Positions 1 through 8,797 of a stretch of DNA of 64,000 bases are shown one piece after another. Both the position numbers and the translations under genes were made by a program. The DNA lies in contig NZ_FNSZ01000001.1 in assembly GCF_900105245.1 (NCBI RefSeq), positions 1,240,001 through 1,304,000 on the forward strand, read 5' to 3'. The stretch is from Streptomyces sp. 1222.5 (GTDB lineage Bacteria > Actinomycetota > Actinomycetes > Streptomycetales > Streptomycetaceae). Each line of letters begins with the position of its first letter. The first letter of the stretch is position 1. The notes under the pieces are model-generated. The model was not told the origin of the DNA. It saw only the letters and a list, made by a program, of their open reading frames with translations, and made no database searches.

Positions 1-1650
1 CTGCTTCACCTGCTGCTCGCCGGGCTGGTGACGGTGGCGATCGGCGCGCTGGTGCCGGTCGCCACGGGCAAGGTGCTCGGCGAGTACGTGCCACGGGCGC
101 AGACCGGCCTGATCGTCCAGGTGTGCCTGGCGGTGATGGTCAGCGGACTGGTCGCGGCGGCGTTCACGCTGCTGGAGAACCTGTCCATCCTGCGGCTGGA
201 GGGCCGTATCGAGGCGGCGCTCCAGCCGGCCGTCTGGGACCGGCTGCTCCGGCTGCCCACCCGGTTCTTCACCGAGCGTTCGACCGGTGAGCTGGCGAGC
301 GCGGCGATGGGCATCAGCGCCGTCCGCCGGCTGCTGGCGGGGGTCGGCCCGGTGGTCGCGCAGTCGGTCACGATCGGCGCGATGAACCTCGGCCTGCTGT
401 TCTGGTACAGCGTGCCGATGGCGATGGCGGCGATCGGCATGCTCGTCGTCATCGCGGCCGTGTTCCTCGGGCTCGGGCTGTGGCAGGTGCGCTGGCAGCG
501 GCGGCTCGTGGTGCTCGGCAACAAGCTGAACAACCAGGCGTTCCAGACCCTGCGCGGGCTGCCGAAGCTGCGGGTGGCGGCGGCCGAGAACTACGCGTAC
601 GCGGCCTGGGCCCGGGAGTTCGCGCGCAGCCGGGAGCTCCAGCAGAAGGTCGGCCGGATCAAGAACCTCACCACGGTGCTGGGCGCGGTCTACCTGCCGG
701 TGTGCACCCTGCTGATGTTCATGCTGCTGGCGGGTCCGGCCAGGGGCGCGATGTCGGCGGCGGACTTCCTGACCTTCAACACGTCGGTGACCATGGTGCT
801 GACGGCGGTGACCCAGCTGACCGGGTCGTTCGTCTCGGCGGTGGCCGCGCTGCCGCTCTTCGAGGAGATCAGGCCGGTCCTGGACGCCACACCCGAGGTG
901 CGCACGGCCAGCACCCGCCCCGGCCCGCTGTCGGGCGCGCTGGAGGCCCGCAGGCTGTCGTTCCGCTACGCCGACGACGGCCCGCTCGTCCTCGACGACG
1001 TGTCCTTCGCGGTCCGGCCGGGCGAGTTCGTGGCGATCGTCGGTCCGAGCGGCTGCGGCAAGTCCACCCTGCTGAGGCTGCTGATCGGCTTCGACAAGCC
1101 GGTCTCCGGAAGCGTCCTGTACGACGGTCAGGATCTCGCGGCCCTGGACCGGTCGGCGGTGCGTCGCCAGTGCGGAGTCGTCCTCCAGCACGCGCAGCCG
1201 TTCACCGGCTCCATCCTCGACGTCATCTGCGGCGCCGAGCCGTACACACCGGAGGAGGCGATGGCGGCCGCCGAGATGGCGGGGCTCGCGGAGGACATCA
1301 AGCGGATGCCGATGGGCCTGCACACGATCGTCGCGGGCAACGGCGCGATCTCCGGCGGGCAGCGCCAGCGGCTGATGATCGCCCAGGCCCTCGTCCGGCG
1401 CCCCCGGCTGCTCTTCTTCGACGAGGCCACCAGCGCCCTGGACAACGACACCCAGCGCATCGTCATCGACAGCACCCGCAAGCTGAACGCCACCCGTGTC
1501 GTCATCGCCCACCGGCTGTCCACGGTGCTGGACGCCGACCGGGTGATCGTGATGGAGGACGGCAAGGTGGTCCAGCACGGCAGCCCGGCCGAACTGCTCG
1601 CCGACACCGCCGGCCGCCTCCACGAACTGGTGCGCCGCCAGATGGCCTAG
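1..1650 (+). CDS. NHLM-type peptide-export ABC transporter, fused permease/ATPase (5' truncated by window edge)
   Basis: Reading frame 1 is open from the first base, so the start lies outside the window; 549 residues are visible. The first ~300 residues form an ABC exporter membrane domain with several hydrophobic helices. The ATPase domain follows, with Walker A GPSGCGKST, signature SGGQRQRL, Walker B LLFFDEATS and the H-loop in VVIAHRLST. The sequence most resembles the ATP-binding/permease partner of the NHLM (nitrile-hydratase-leader microcin) export pair, which moves modified peptides out of the cell. No C39 peptidase domain is visible; it would be on the partner protein or upstream. The family call is from recognition, not a profile search. 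Confidence 0.85.
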   Translation: MLHLLLAGLVTVAIGALVPVATGKVLGEYVPRAQTGLIVQVCLAVMVSGLVAAAFTLLENLSILRLEGRIEAALQPAVWDRLLRLPTRFFTERSTGELASAAMGISAVRRLLAGVGPVVAQSVTIGAMNLGLLFWYSVPMAMAAIGMLVVIAAVFLGLGLWQVRWQRRLVVLGNKLNNQAFQTLRGLPKLRVAAAENYAYAAWAREFARSRELQQKVGRIKNLTTVLGAVYLPVCTLLMFMLLAGPARGAMSAADFLTFNTSVTMVLTAVTQLTGSFVSAVAALPLFEEIRPVLDATPEVRTASTRPGPLSGALEARRLSFRYADDGPLVLDDVSFAVRPGEFVAIVGPSGCGKSTLLRLLIGFDKPVSGSVLYDGQDLAALDRSAVRRQCGVVLQHAQPFTGSILDVICGAEPYTPEEAMAAAEMAGLAEDIKRMPMGLHTIVAGNGAISGGQRQRLMIAQALVRRPRLLFFDEATSALDNDTQRIVIDSTRKLNATRVVIAHRLSTVLDADRVIVMEDGKVVQHGSPAELLADTAGRLHELVRRQMA

Positions 1651-1665
1651 GCGGCCGCGTCCCGA

Positions 1666-2484
1666 TCAGTCGGGGTCCTGCGCACCGGGTTCGTCCTCGT
1701 GGTGGGACGGCATCCAGTGGTGTTCGGTGAACCAGCGGCCGAACAGGGCGCCGCCGTAGATGACGAAGCCGACGCCGATGAGCCAGGACTCCACGACGAG
1801 CACGGTGCCGACGGCGCCGTAGCTGAGGGCGTTGGTGACGATGAGCGGGGTGAAGACGAGGTAGGAGAAGGCCCTCAGGCCCACCAGCCCGATGACGGTG
1901 GCGAACGCGCCCGGCAGCAGGGCCCGCCAGCGGACCTGGCCGCCGAGCAGGAAGCGCTGTCCCCACCAGAAGAACAGCACACCGCTCACCGCGGAGAGGG
2001 TGATCCGCTGCCCGCCGTGGAGCGTCGTCTTCGTCGCCACCTCCTGGTAGAGGTACGTGGTCAGCACCACCAGCCAGGTCGCCTGCCGCCACACCCGGTG
2101 CCAGGGGCCGGCGGCCAGCCCCCAGATCCGTTCGTAGGCGTTCTGCACACTGCCCCCGAAGGCCACGCCGAAGACGGCGAGCAGCACACCGCTCAGGACG
2201 CTGGTGGTGCCGATGACACTGCGCGGCGGGCTGATGACGTCGGTGATCACGCGCGCGGACCGTCCGGACAGCCCCATCCCGTCGGTCAGCCAGGACGCGA
2301 AGCCGCCCCGCCCGAGGGGGTCGGCCGCGGCGACCACGATCAGCAGCGGTGCCAGGGTCACCAGGGCCAGGGTGGCGAATCCCATGGCCCGGTGCATGAG
2401 TTCCAGCTCGCGACCGTGGTCGAACAGGGCGCCGACACGCAGCCACTCCCACGCGCGGTGCAGGCCGCGCCGCCACCGGTTCAC
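1666..2484 (-). CDS. YihY/BrkB-family integral membrane protein
   Basis: 272 residues with about six hydrophobic segments and the family hallmarks: an N-terminal HRAMGFATLALVTLAPLL helix, a VQNAYERIWG stretch, and a VTNALSYGAVGTVL helix pair. The family was once labelled ribonuclease BN, but that activity is not supported; it is a membrane protein of unclear function. I chose the GTG at 2484 because GGGAGG lies 5 bases upstream. An in-frame GTG at 2511 would add nine residues but has no ribosome site. The gene converges on the ABC transporter with a 15-bp gap. Confidence 0.8.
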   Translation of the reverse strand: MNRWRRGLHRAWEWLRVGALFDHGRELELMHRAMGFATLALVTLAPLLIVVAAADPLGRGGFASWLTDGMGLSGRSARVITDVISPPRSVIGTTSVLSGVLLAVFGVAFGGSVQNAYERIWGLAAGPWHRVWRQATWLVVLTTYLYQEVATKTTLHGGQRITLSAVSGVLFFWWGQRFLLGGQVRWRALLPGAFATVIGLVGLRAFSYLVFTPLIVTNALSYGAVGTVLVVESWLIGVGFVIYGGALFGRWFTEHHWMPSHHEDEPGAQDPD

Positions 2485-2670
2485 GGCTCCTCCCGTGCTC
2501 GCCGCCCACACACGCTCTCCTGTGCCGATTCATCCACCCCGGCGCGTACCGGGCAACTCGCCGGGGGGCCGGAGGCACGGCGCCATGGTGCGCGGCCCCG
2601 GCCGCCCGATCCGGCGACACGACGGGCGCGTCCGCCGTTTGCGCGCCGCGTCACCGGAGAATCGGGACCC

Positions 2671-3798
2671 GTGCGCACTCCTGCCGAAGTGCCCGACACG
2701 GACCGGCACATGCCGGGCCGCGGGCGGCGAACACTCATCGTGACCGCGAGCATGGGGGCCGGGCACGACACCGTCGCCGCGGAACTCGCGCGCCGCGCCA
2801 CGGCGTCGGGGCACGAGCCGCACGTGGTCGACCTGCTGGGACTGCTGCCGTACGGCCTCGGCACCGGGCTGCGCCGCTGCTACCAGGCCTCGGTACGGTA
2901 CTTCCCCTGGGCGTACGCCGGTGTCTACGGCGCGTTCCTGCGCACCGGCACCGGTCCGCGCCCCAGTGGGGTGCCGCTGGCCCGGCTCGCCGCCGGCCGG
3001 CTGACCGCCCTGGTGGACCGGCTGGGCATCGACGTGGTGGTGTCCGTCTTCCACCTGGCCGCGCAGCTGACCGGCCATCTCCGGGAGCGGGGCGGGCTGC
3101 GGGTGCCGAGCGCGGTGTTCCTGCTCGACTTCGCCGTGCACCGGCAGTGGCTGCATCCCGGCAACGACCGGTACCTGTGCCTGACGGACCGGGCGGCGAG
3201 CGAGGTGCGCCGGGCGCTGGGCACGCCCGTCGTGACGACCGGGCCGGTGGTGGCGCCCGCGTTCCTCGCCCCGGCCCCCGGGGCGGCGCGGTGGCGGGAG
3301 CGCTTCGCCGGGCTCGCGCCGGGCCGGCCCGCCGTCCTGCTGTCGGCGGGTGCCTGGGGAGCGGCGTCCCGCCCGGCCGGCACCGCCCGGCTGCTTGCGG
3401 GTGCCGGCTATCTGCCCGTGGTGCTGTGCGGCCGCAACGAAAGGCTGCTCGCCCGGCTGACCGGGGTGCCCTCGGTGCTCGCCCTGGACTGGGTCGAGGA
3501 CATGCCCGGACTGCTGGCCGCGTGTCACGCCCTGGTGGACAACGCCGCCGGCCAGACCGCCGTGCAGGCCCTCGCCTCGGGGCTGCCCGTGGTGGGGCAC
3601 CGGCCGCTGCCCGGCCACGGGGCGGAGGGGGTACGGCGGATGGCGGAGCTGGGGCTGTCGGAGTACGCCGGTGACGGGCCCGCGCTGCTGACGGCGCTCG
3701 GCCGGCTCCCGGCGGGCGGCCCGGAACGCGCGGAACGCGCGGCACGGGGCCACGCGCTGTTCCGGCACGATCCGTTGGAGTACGTGGCCGGGTTGTGA
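2671..3798 (+). CDS. MGDG-synthase-like glycosyltransferase
   Basis: 375 residues. The N-terminal half carries the TASMGAGHD glycine/histidine motif of monogalactosyldiacylglycerol synthase and processive diacylglycerol glycosyltransferases (GT28 type). The C-terminal half has the nucleotide-sugar Rossmann pattern, including a VLCGRNERL loop, DWVEDMPGLLAACHALVDNA, and an acceptor-binding stretch GQTAVQALASGLPVV. Expected role: transfer of a sugar to a membrane lipid at the cytoplasmic face. The GTG at 2671 has GGAGA about ten bases upstream; the ATG at 2710 (MPGRGRR) is a possible shorter start just before the conserved core. Confidence 0.75.
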   Translation: MRTPAEVPDTDRHMPGRGRRTLIVTASMGAGHDTVAAELARRATASGHEPHVVDLLGLLPYGLGTGLRRCYQASVRYFPWAYAGVYGAFLRTGTGPRPSGVPLARLAAGRLTALVDRLGIDVVVSVFHLAAQLTGHLRERGGLRVPSAVFLLDFAVHRQWLHPGNDRYLCLTDRAASEVRRALGTPVVTTGPVVAPAFLAPAPGAARWRERFAGLAPGRPAVLLSAGAWGAASRPAGTARLLAGAGYLPVVLCGRNERLLARLTGVPSVLALDWVEDMPGLLAACHALVDNAAGQTAVQALASGLPVVGHRPLPGHGAEGVRRMAELGLSEYAGDGPALLTALGRLPAGGPERAERAARGHALFRHDPLEYVAGL

Positions 3799-3870
3799 GC
3801 CTGCCGGGGAACAGCGGGCCCGTCCGTACGGCACCGGGCGTGATCCGCGGCTCTTGGCGCACGCACGCCC

Positions 3871-3898
3871 GGGCCGGGGCCGGGGCCGGGGGGAGGGG
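3871..3898 (+). other. G-run tract with G-quadruplex potential
   Basis: Downstream of the glycosyltransferase stop, GGGCC and GGGGCC steps repeat so that four runs of three or more G are separated by CC on the plus strand, followed by a further G-run. This fits the short-loop G4 pattern. It may instead be simple slippage of a GGGGCC unit. Confidence 0.45.
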
Positions 3899-3901
3899 CC
3901 A

Positions 3902-4323
3902 GGTCGGTGAGCGGGCCGCCCACCGTGAGGCCCGCCCTCCCACAACGCGCCGAGCACGCAGTGCCAGGGGCCGACTGCCTTCCCGGCGCGCCGGTGGAGG
4001 ACCCTCAAGCCGCCGAGGACAGCGGGACCGGCCGTTCATCGCGGTCCCCCGGCTCTCACCCCTCGCCGACCGGGGACGCCACACCTGGCCTGGCCGGTGC
4101 CGGGCGCGGATGTGGTCGGCGAGCGGGCCGCCCACCGTGAGGCCCCGCCTCCCACAACGCGCCGAGCACGCAGTGCCAGGGGCCGACTGCCTTCCCGGCG
4201 CGCCGGTGGAGGACCCTCAGGCCGCCGAGGGACAGCGGGACCGGGCGTACAACGCCCCCTGGCGCTCACCCCTCGCCGACCGGGGACGGCACGTCCGGCC
4301 TGGCCAGTCCCGGGGAGTCGGCG
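3902..4323 (-). repeat. Two tandem decayed copies of the 3' end of the deacetylase gene
   Basis: Two near-identical ~211-bp units start at 3902 and 4113; a diverged third match begins at 4325 inside the intact deacetylase gene. Read on the minus strand, the copies encode PWHCVLGAL where the intact protein has CWHSALGAL, then skip about eight codons and resume with the bases that encode GLTVG in the gene. The second unit also repeats the gene's terminal bases, including the stop (tcacccctcgccgac near 4056). They look like tandem duplications of the gene's tail that then decayed. No open frame worth calling is present across this 467-bp gap. Confidence 0.75.
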
Positions 4324-5045
4324 TGATCGGCGAGTGGGCCCACCGTGAGGCCCGCCTCCCGGCAGCTCCGGACGATGGCGGGCAGGGCGCCGAGTGCGGA
4401 GTGCCAGCAGCCGGGGGCCGAGTGCCGGTCCGTGTCGTGCAGCAGGACGGTGCCGCCGCCACGCAGGTCCGCCGCGACCCGGGTCCGTACGGACGCCGCC
4501 GTGGCGTCGGCCGTCCAGTCCTCGCCCCAGGCGGACCACAGCACGGTCCGCAGTCCGGCCCGCCGGGCGGCCGCCCAGCGGCCCGAGGTGAGGATGCCGT
4601 ACGGGGGGCGGTACCACTGCGGCCGCCGGCCGGTGACGTCCCGCACCGCCCGCACGGTCCGGGCGATCGCCGCCGAGTCCCGGCCGGGCGCGGGGCGCCA
4701 GGGGCGGTCGTGGCTCCAGCCGTGCACGGCGAGCTCGTGGCCGCGCGCCACCGTCTCCCGGGCCAGAGCCGGGTGGCGCACCAGATGCTCGCCGAGCACG
4801 AAGAACGTCGCCCGCGTCCCGAGGTCGTCCAGCGCGTCGAGGAAGCGCGGTGTCGACTCCGGGTCGGGGCCGTCGTCGAAGGTCAGCGCCACATGGTCGC
4901 CGCGGCCGGTCCCGCTGAGCCCGGGGAAGAACCGCAGCCGTACGCCGGGGAGCCAGGTGGCCGCCGGACCGATGTGCGCCGCGGCGACGCCCACCGGCAG
5001 CAGGGCCACCGCCGTCCGCCACGCGCGGCCGGACACGAGGGACAT
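4266..5045 (-). CDS. Polysaccharide deacetylase (NodB-like, CE4), membrane-anchored or secreted
   Basis: 259 residues. The N-terminus has a hydrophobic signal/anchor (residues ~10-30). The NodB motifs appear in order: TFDDGPDPE (catalytic base and metal Asp), HGWSH (metal histidines), YRPPYG, and VLLHD near the C-terminus. It should remove acetyl groups from an N-acetylated wall or surface glycan outside the membrane. The ATG at 5045 has AAGGAGG seven bases upstream. It lies 50 bp behind the DMT transporter gene and may be the last gene of that run. Two decayed tail copies lie just downstream. Confidence 0.88.
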   Translation of the reverse strand: MSLVSGRAWRTAVALLPVGVAAAHIGPAATWLPGVRLRFFPGLSGTGRGDHVALTFDDGPDPESTPRFLDALDDLGTRATFFVLGEHLVRHPALARETVARGHELAVHGWSHDRPWRPAPGRDSAAIARTVRAVRDVTGRRPQWYRPPYGILTSGRWAAARRAGLRTVLWSAWGEDWTADATAASVRTRVAADLRGGGTVLLHDTDRHSAPGCWHSALGALPAIVRSCREAGLTVGPLADHADSPGLARPDVPSPVGEG

Positions 5046-5095
5046 CGGACTGCCTCCTTCAGTCGATTCGACCGGTTCGGACGGCCCGGCCGGTG

Positions 5096-6022
5096 TCAGG
5101 GCCTGCGGGGTGCCGGCGCCCGCCGCCCGTTCCGGTCGGGCGGGTGGTCCGGTACGGACGTGTCAAAGTCCTGACCGGCCGACTGGGCATGGGCCAGGCC
5201 GATGCTGCCCGCACCGATCAGGACGACGCCGATCACCTCGGGGATCATCCTCAGCCCCAGGTGGATCGTCTCGGCGAACAGGACCCAGCCGAGCACGACG
5301 CTGGTCAGCGCGTCGCCGAGGGTGAGGGCGGGCTGGGAGGCCGTCAGCGATCCGGCGCTCAGCGCGCTCTGCAGCAGCAGGAAGGCGACGAGTCCGGCAC
5401 CGGCGGTGGCGTACAGCGACCAGTGCGTGAACATGGCCTCCGGCCCGTGGGCGAGGCGGCCCACCGCCTCCTTCATCAGCGCCGCGGTGGTGGCGAAGGA
5501 CACCGCGGAGGCGAGACCGAGGAGCGCCGCCCTGGCCGCGCCCCGGACCGGGCGGGAGACGGCGACCAGCACGACGACGGCTCCGAGCGCCCCGCAGCCG
5601 CCCAGCAGCCAGGCCTCCGGCGGCGCGGTCGGCCGGCCGGGTGACGGCGCCGCCGCGAGGAGGAACAGGGCGAGCCCGACGGCGAGGGCGGCGAAGGCCA
5701 GCCAGGTGCGGCCGTCCGGGCGGCGCCGGAAGACGAGACTGCCCACGGCCAGCGTGAACAGCAGCTCGGCGGCGAGCAGCGGCTGGACGAGGGACAGGCT
5801 GCCCGTGGCCAGCGCCCCGGCCTGGAGCAGGCTCGACAGCGCCAGCAGTCCCGCGCCGGCCAGCCAGGACGGGCGCCGCAGCAGATACAGCAGCCGGCGC
5901 CCGGCGGCCCTCGCACCGGTGCCCTCGTCGCCCTGCTCCACGGCGGCCCGGCGCTGGAGCACCGAGGCGGACGCGTTGGACAGGGCCGCGAGCAGGGCCA
6001 GCACCACCGTGAGGGCGATCAT
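5096..6022 (-). CDS. DMT/EamA-type transporter
   Basis: 308 residues with about ten hydrophobic helices in two five-helix halves, and a glycine/alanine-rich start MIALTVVLALLAALSNASAS. This is the layout of drug/metabolite transporters; the substrate cannot be read from sequence. The start at 6022 lies six bases after the SDR stop, so the two genes are very likely co-transcribed and possibly translationally coupled. Confidence 0.8.
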   Translation of the reverse strand: MIALTVVLALLAALSNASASVLQRRAAVEQGDEGTGARAAGRRLLYLLRRPSWLAGAGLLALSSLLQAGALATGSLSLVQPLLAAELLFTLAVGSLVFRRRPDGRTWLAFAALAVGLALFLLAAAPSPGRPTAPPEAWLLGGCGALGAVVVLVAVSRPVRGAARAALLGLASAVSFATTAALMKEAVGRLAHGPEAMFTHWSLYATAGAGLVAFLLLQSALSAGSLTASQPALTLGDALTSVVLGWVLFAETIHLGLRMIPEVIGVVLIGAGSIGLAHAQSAGQDFDTSVPDHPPDRNGRRAPAPRRP

Positions 6023-6028
6023 GTCCGC

Positions 6029-6880
6029 TCACCCGAAGCGCGCGGCGAGCCGCCGGTAGAGCCCGGGCGCGGCTCCCCGCACCAGGGCGGGCACGCGCAG
6101 CCAGCCGGGGACGTACACCTCGTCCTTGTCGTGCCGGACGGCGGCCCACACCGCGTCCGCCACGCGCGCGGGCGGCACCGGTCTCGGCCAGGGCCGCGTG
6201 TACGGGGTGCCCCGCCGGTCGAAGAAGGGGGTGTCGACCACACCGGGGACGACATGGCTGACGCGGACGCCGGTGCCGCGCAGTTCGTACCGCAGGGCGT
6301 CGGCGAAGGCGGCCAGGGCCGCCTTGGCGGCGGAGTAGACGGCTTCGCCGCGCACGCCGACGCTGCCGGCGAGGGACCCGACGAGCACGACGCGTCCGGA
6401 TCCGGCCGCGACCATGTGGGGAAGCACGGCGCGCACCAGGTGCAGGTTGGCCAGCAGGTCGACGCCGACGACCTCGTCGATGCGCGCGGGCGGCATGGCG
6501 GTGAAGTCCCCGGCCCAGCCCACCCCGGCACCGGCGACGAGCAGGTCCAGCTCCCCCAGGTGGTCCAGGGCCAGCTCGATGAGCCGGCGGTCCGCGCCGG
6601 GCCGGGTCAGGTCGGCGGGCAGGGCCACGGCACCGGCCAGGGCGGCCACCTGCTCCAAACGGGTGACGTCGCGTCCGTTCAGCACCATCCGCCAGCCCCC
6701 CTCGGCGGCGAGCCGGCGGGCCACGGCCGCGCCGATGCCGGAGGAGGCGCCCGTCACCAGAGCGGTGCCGCCCCGGCCGGTCCGCCGCCCGGCGTGCGCG
6801 GCGGAATCCGTCCGGGGGGCGGAGGTCACGACCGGCCCGGCGCGATTCGAGGGGCTTGCGGGGGACGGGGCGTGGGACAT
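6029..6880 (-). CDS. Short-chain dehydrogenase/reductase
   Basis: 283 residues with an N-terminal extension of ~38 residues before the Rossmann core. Motifs: TGASSGIG (cofactor glycine motif), VAGAGVGWAG in place of the usual NNAG stretch, and YSAAK (catalytic Tyr and Lys). The sequence after the second strand (NGRD) suggests NADP. The substrate is unknown. The ATG at 6880 has GAGG eight bases upstream. First gene of a leftward run with the DMT transporter and the deacetylase; the 237-bp region 6881-7117 should hold this promoter and that of the divergent monooxygenase. Confidence 0.85.
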   Translation of the reverse strand: MSHAPSPASPSNRAGPVVTSAPRTDSAAHAGRRTGRGGTALVTGASSGIGAAVARRLAAEGGWRMVLNGRDVTRLEQVAALAGAVALPADLTRPGADRRLIELALDHLGELDLLVAGAGVGWAGDFTAMPPARIDEVVGVDLLANLHLVRAVLPHMVAAGSGRVVLVGSLAGSVGVRGEAVYSAAKAALAAFADALRYELRGTGVRVSHVVPGVVDTPFFDRRGTPYTRPWPRPVPPARVADAVWAAVRHDKDEVYVPGWLRVPALVRGAAPGLYRRLAARFG

Positions 6881-7117
6881 GGTGACGACCTCATTGCGAC
6901 GGTGTGCACGGGCTCGCGGACTCCGGGGCCGAACCCTCGCGGTGTATCCAGGGCGCCACAGACTGAAACACCGCGCACGGCGGGGCCCGGCGCCCTCTCC
7001 CGCGCGGGTCCCCGGTCGCCGGGCGGGGCCACGGGAGCGAGCATGAAAGCGAGAGCGGACCGGGGGCCGGTCTGCCGGTCCCCCGTCCGTTCACCGGGAC
7101 CCTGGCGGGAGTGGCGG

Positions 7118-8743
7118 ATGACGGACACCGACGTACTCATCGCGGGGGCGGGCCCGGCCGGTCTGACCGCCGCCCTGGAACTGCGCCGGCGGGGCGTCGG
7201 CTGCCGGCTGGTGGACCGGCTGCCCGCCCGGCTGCCGTACGCCAAGGCCGTCGGTGTCCAGCCGAGGACGTTCGAGCTGTGGGAGCGGATGGGCGTGGCC
7301 CGCGCCGCGCTCGATACCGCCCTGCCCATGCGCGGCCAGCTGGTCTACGTGAACGGTGTGCAGCAGGCGCGCGTCGAGCTGGAGCTGCCGCCGGAGGTGC
7401 CGTACGGCTTCGCGTGCCTGCCGCAGTACGAGACCGAGCGCATCCTGGAGGAGCGGCTGGCCTGCTTCGGCGGGCGCATCGAGCGCGGTACGGAACTGGT
7501 CTCCTTCACCCAGGACGCGGACGGCGTCACCAGCGGTCTGCGCACGGCCACCGGTGAGGAGCTGGAGATCCGCTCCCGCTTCGTCGTCGGGTGCGACGGC
7601 GCGCACAGCGTCGTGCGCAAGACGCTGGGGCTCTCCTTCGAGGGCGGCGCGCTGCCCGAGGAGTACATGCTCGCGGACGTCGAGCTGGACTGGGATCTGG
7701 CGCCCGGGTACGGCGTGCGGGCCATGCACGTTCCCCCCGGCGGCGAGGTGGACGACCTGCTGGTGTGCATCCCGCTGCCGGGCCGGTGCCGCTACCGGCT
7801 GTCCATGCGGGTCCCGCCCGAGCTGTCGCTGAGGGGCGGGGCGCGGGGGCAGGACGCGGTGGCCCACGGTCCGGAGTCCGGGCGGGCGCCGAGTCTGGAA
7901 CACATCCAGGAGGTCGTCGACCGGCTGTCGCCCCGGCCGGCCACGGCCTCGGCGATGCGCTGGTCGTCGGTGTTCCGCGTCAGCCACCGCCTGGTGGACC
8001 GGTACGGCGAGGGACGGGTCTTCGTCGCCGGGGACGCGGCGCACATCCATCCGCCGACCGGCGCCCAGGGCATGAACACAGGGATCCAGGATGCCTGCAA
8101 CCTCGCCTGGAAGCTGGCCCTCGCGGTGGCGGGCGACGCCGAGCCCAAGCTGCTGGAGAGCTACGACGCCGAACGCCGGCCGGTCGGCGAGGAGGTGGTG
8201 GGCCGCACGCTGAGACACGCGACGCGCCAGGGCGTGCAGAGCGACCCCGGCGATCCGGTGACGCTCATGCTGCGCGAGGCGCAGCTGCTGATCACCTACC
8301 AGGACAGCCCGGTCGTGGAGCCGGGTCCCGCGGCCGGGCGCGGCCCGGCCGCGGGTGACCGCGCGCCCGACTGCGGGGGCCTGCGTGATCCGATCGCGGC
8401 CTTCCCCCTCCGCCTGCACGAGGTGCTGGGCGGACACGACCACGTGCTGCTGCTCTACGCCGATTCCGGCAGCGGGACGCGGGACTGCGCGGCGCTCGCG
8501 GACGAGGCACGCCGTCTGTCGCACGGGCGGGTGGCCGTCTACTGCGTGCTGCCGGACGGGGTCGAACCGGGCTTCCTGCCGGTGCCGGTGCTGCGGGACG
8601 GCCGGGGCGAGTTCCGCGACCGGTACACGGCCGGCGGGCGCACCGCCTTCCTGGTACGCCCGGACGGCCATCTGGGCGCACGCATCTCACCGGCCGGTCC
8701 CGGCTCCCTGTCGTCGGCCCTGGCGAAGGTGTTCGCGAGCTGA
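7118..8743 (+). CDS. FAD-dependent aromatic monooxygenase
   Basis: 541 residues, the usual size of group A flavoprotein hydroxylases that use NAD(P)H and oxygen. GAGPAG at residues 9-14 binds the ADP part of FAD, GCDGAHSVVRK is the DG motif, and VAGDAAHIHPPTGAQGMNTG is the GD motif. The C-terminal ~110 residues form the thioredoxin-like domain seen in PgaE, RdmE and OxyS-type polyketide hydroxylases. The start was chosen at MTDTDV, with GGGAG five bases upstream; the frame is open further upstream but without a ribosome site. No polyketide genes are adjacent, so a catabolic or resistance role is as likely as biosynthesis. Confidence 0.88.
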   Translation: MTDTDVLIAGAGPAGLTAALELRRRGVGCRLVDRLPARLPYAKAVGVQPRTFELWERMGVARAALDTALPMRGQLVYVNGVQQARVELELPPEVPYGFACLPQYETERILEERLACFGGRIERGTELVSFTQDADGVTSGLRTATGEELEIRSRFVVGCDGAHSVVRKTLGLSFEGGALPEEYMLADVELDWDLAPGYGVRAMHVPPGGEVDDLLVCIPLPGRCRYRLSMRVPPELSLRGGARGQDAVAHGPESGRAPSLEHIQEVVDRLSPRPATASAMRWSSVFRVSHRLVDRYGEGRVFVAGDAAHIHPPTGAQGMNTGIQDACNLAWKLALAVAGDAEPKLLESYDAERRPVGEEVVGRTLRHATRQGVQSDPGDPVTLMLREAQLLITYQDSPVVEPGPAAGRGPAAGDRAPDCGGLRDPIAAFPLRLHEVLGGHDHVLLLYADSGSGTRDCAALADEARRLSHGRVAVYCVLPDGVEPGFLPVPVLRDGRGEFRDRYTAGGRTAFLVRPDGHLGARISPAGPGSLSSALAKVFAS

Positions 8744-8797
8744 CCTGTTCGCGCAGCCGCTGGGGTGATCGCGAGGGCGGGCCGGCCGGCGGACGAA

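Noticed and set aside
480..1730. Long Arg/Pro/Ala-rich frame inside the ABC transporter
   Set aside because: Out-of-frame shadow with no motif; the transporter frame carries all ABC motifs.
1699..2670. Extension of the glycosyltransferase upstream to 1699
   Set aside because: The added residues are antisense to the YihY gene and have no ribosome site; the glycosyltransferase core begins near 2710.
2530..4135. Long minus-strand frames over the glycosyltransferase and repeats
   Set aside because: Composition is shadow-like. Only the short PWHCVLGAL part is meaningful, as a copy of the deacetylase tail.
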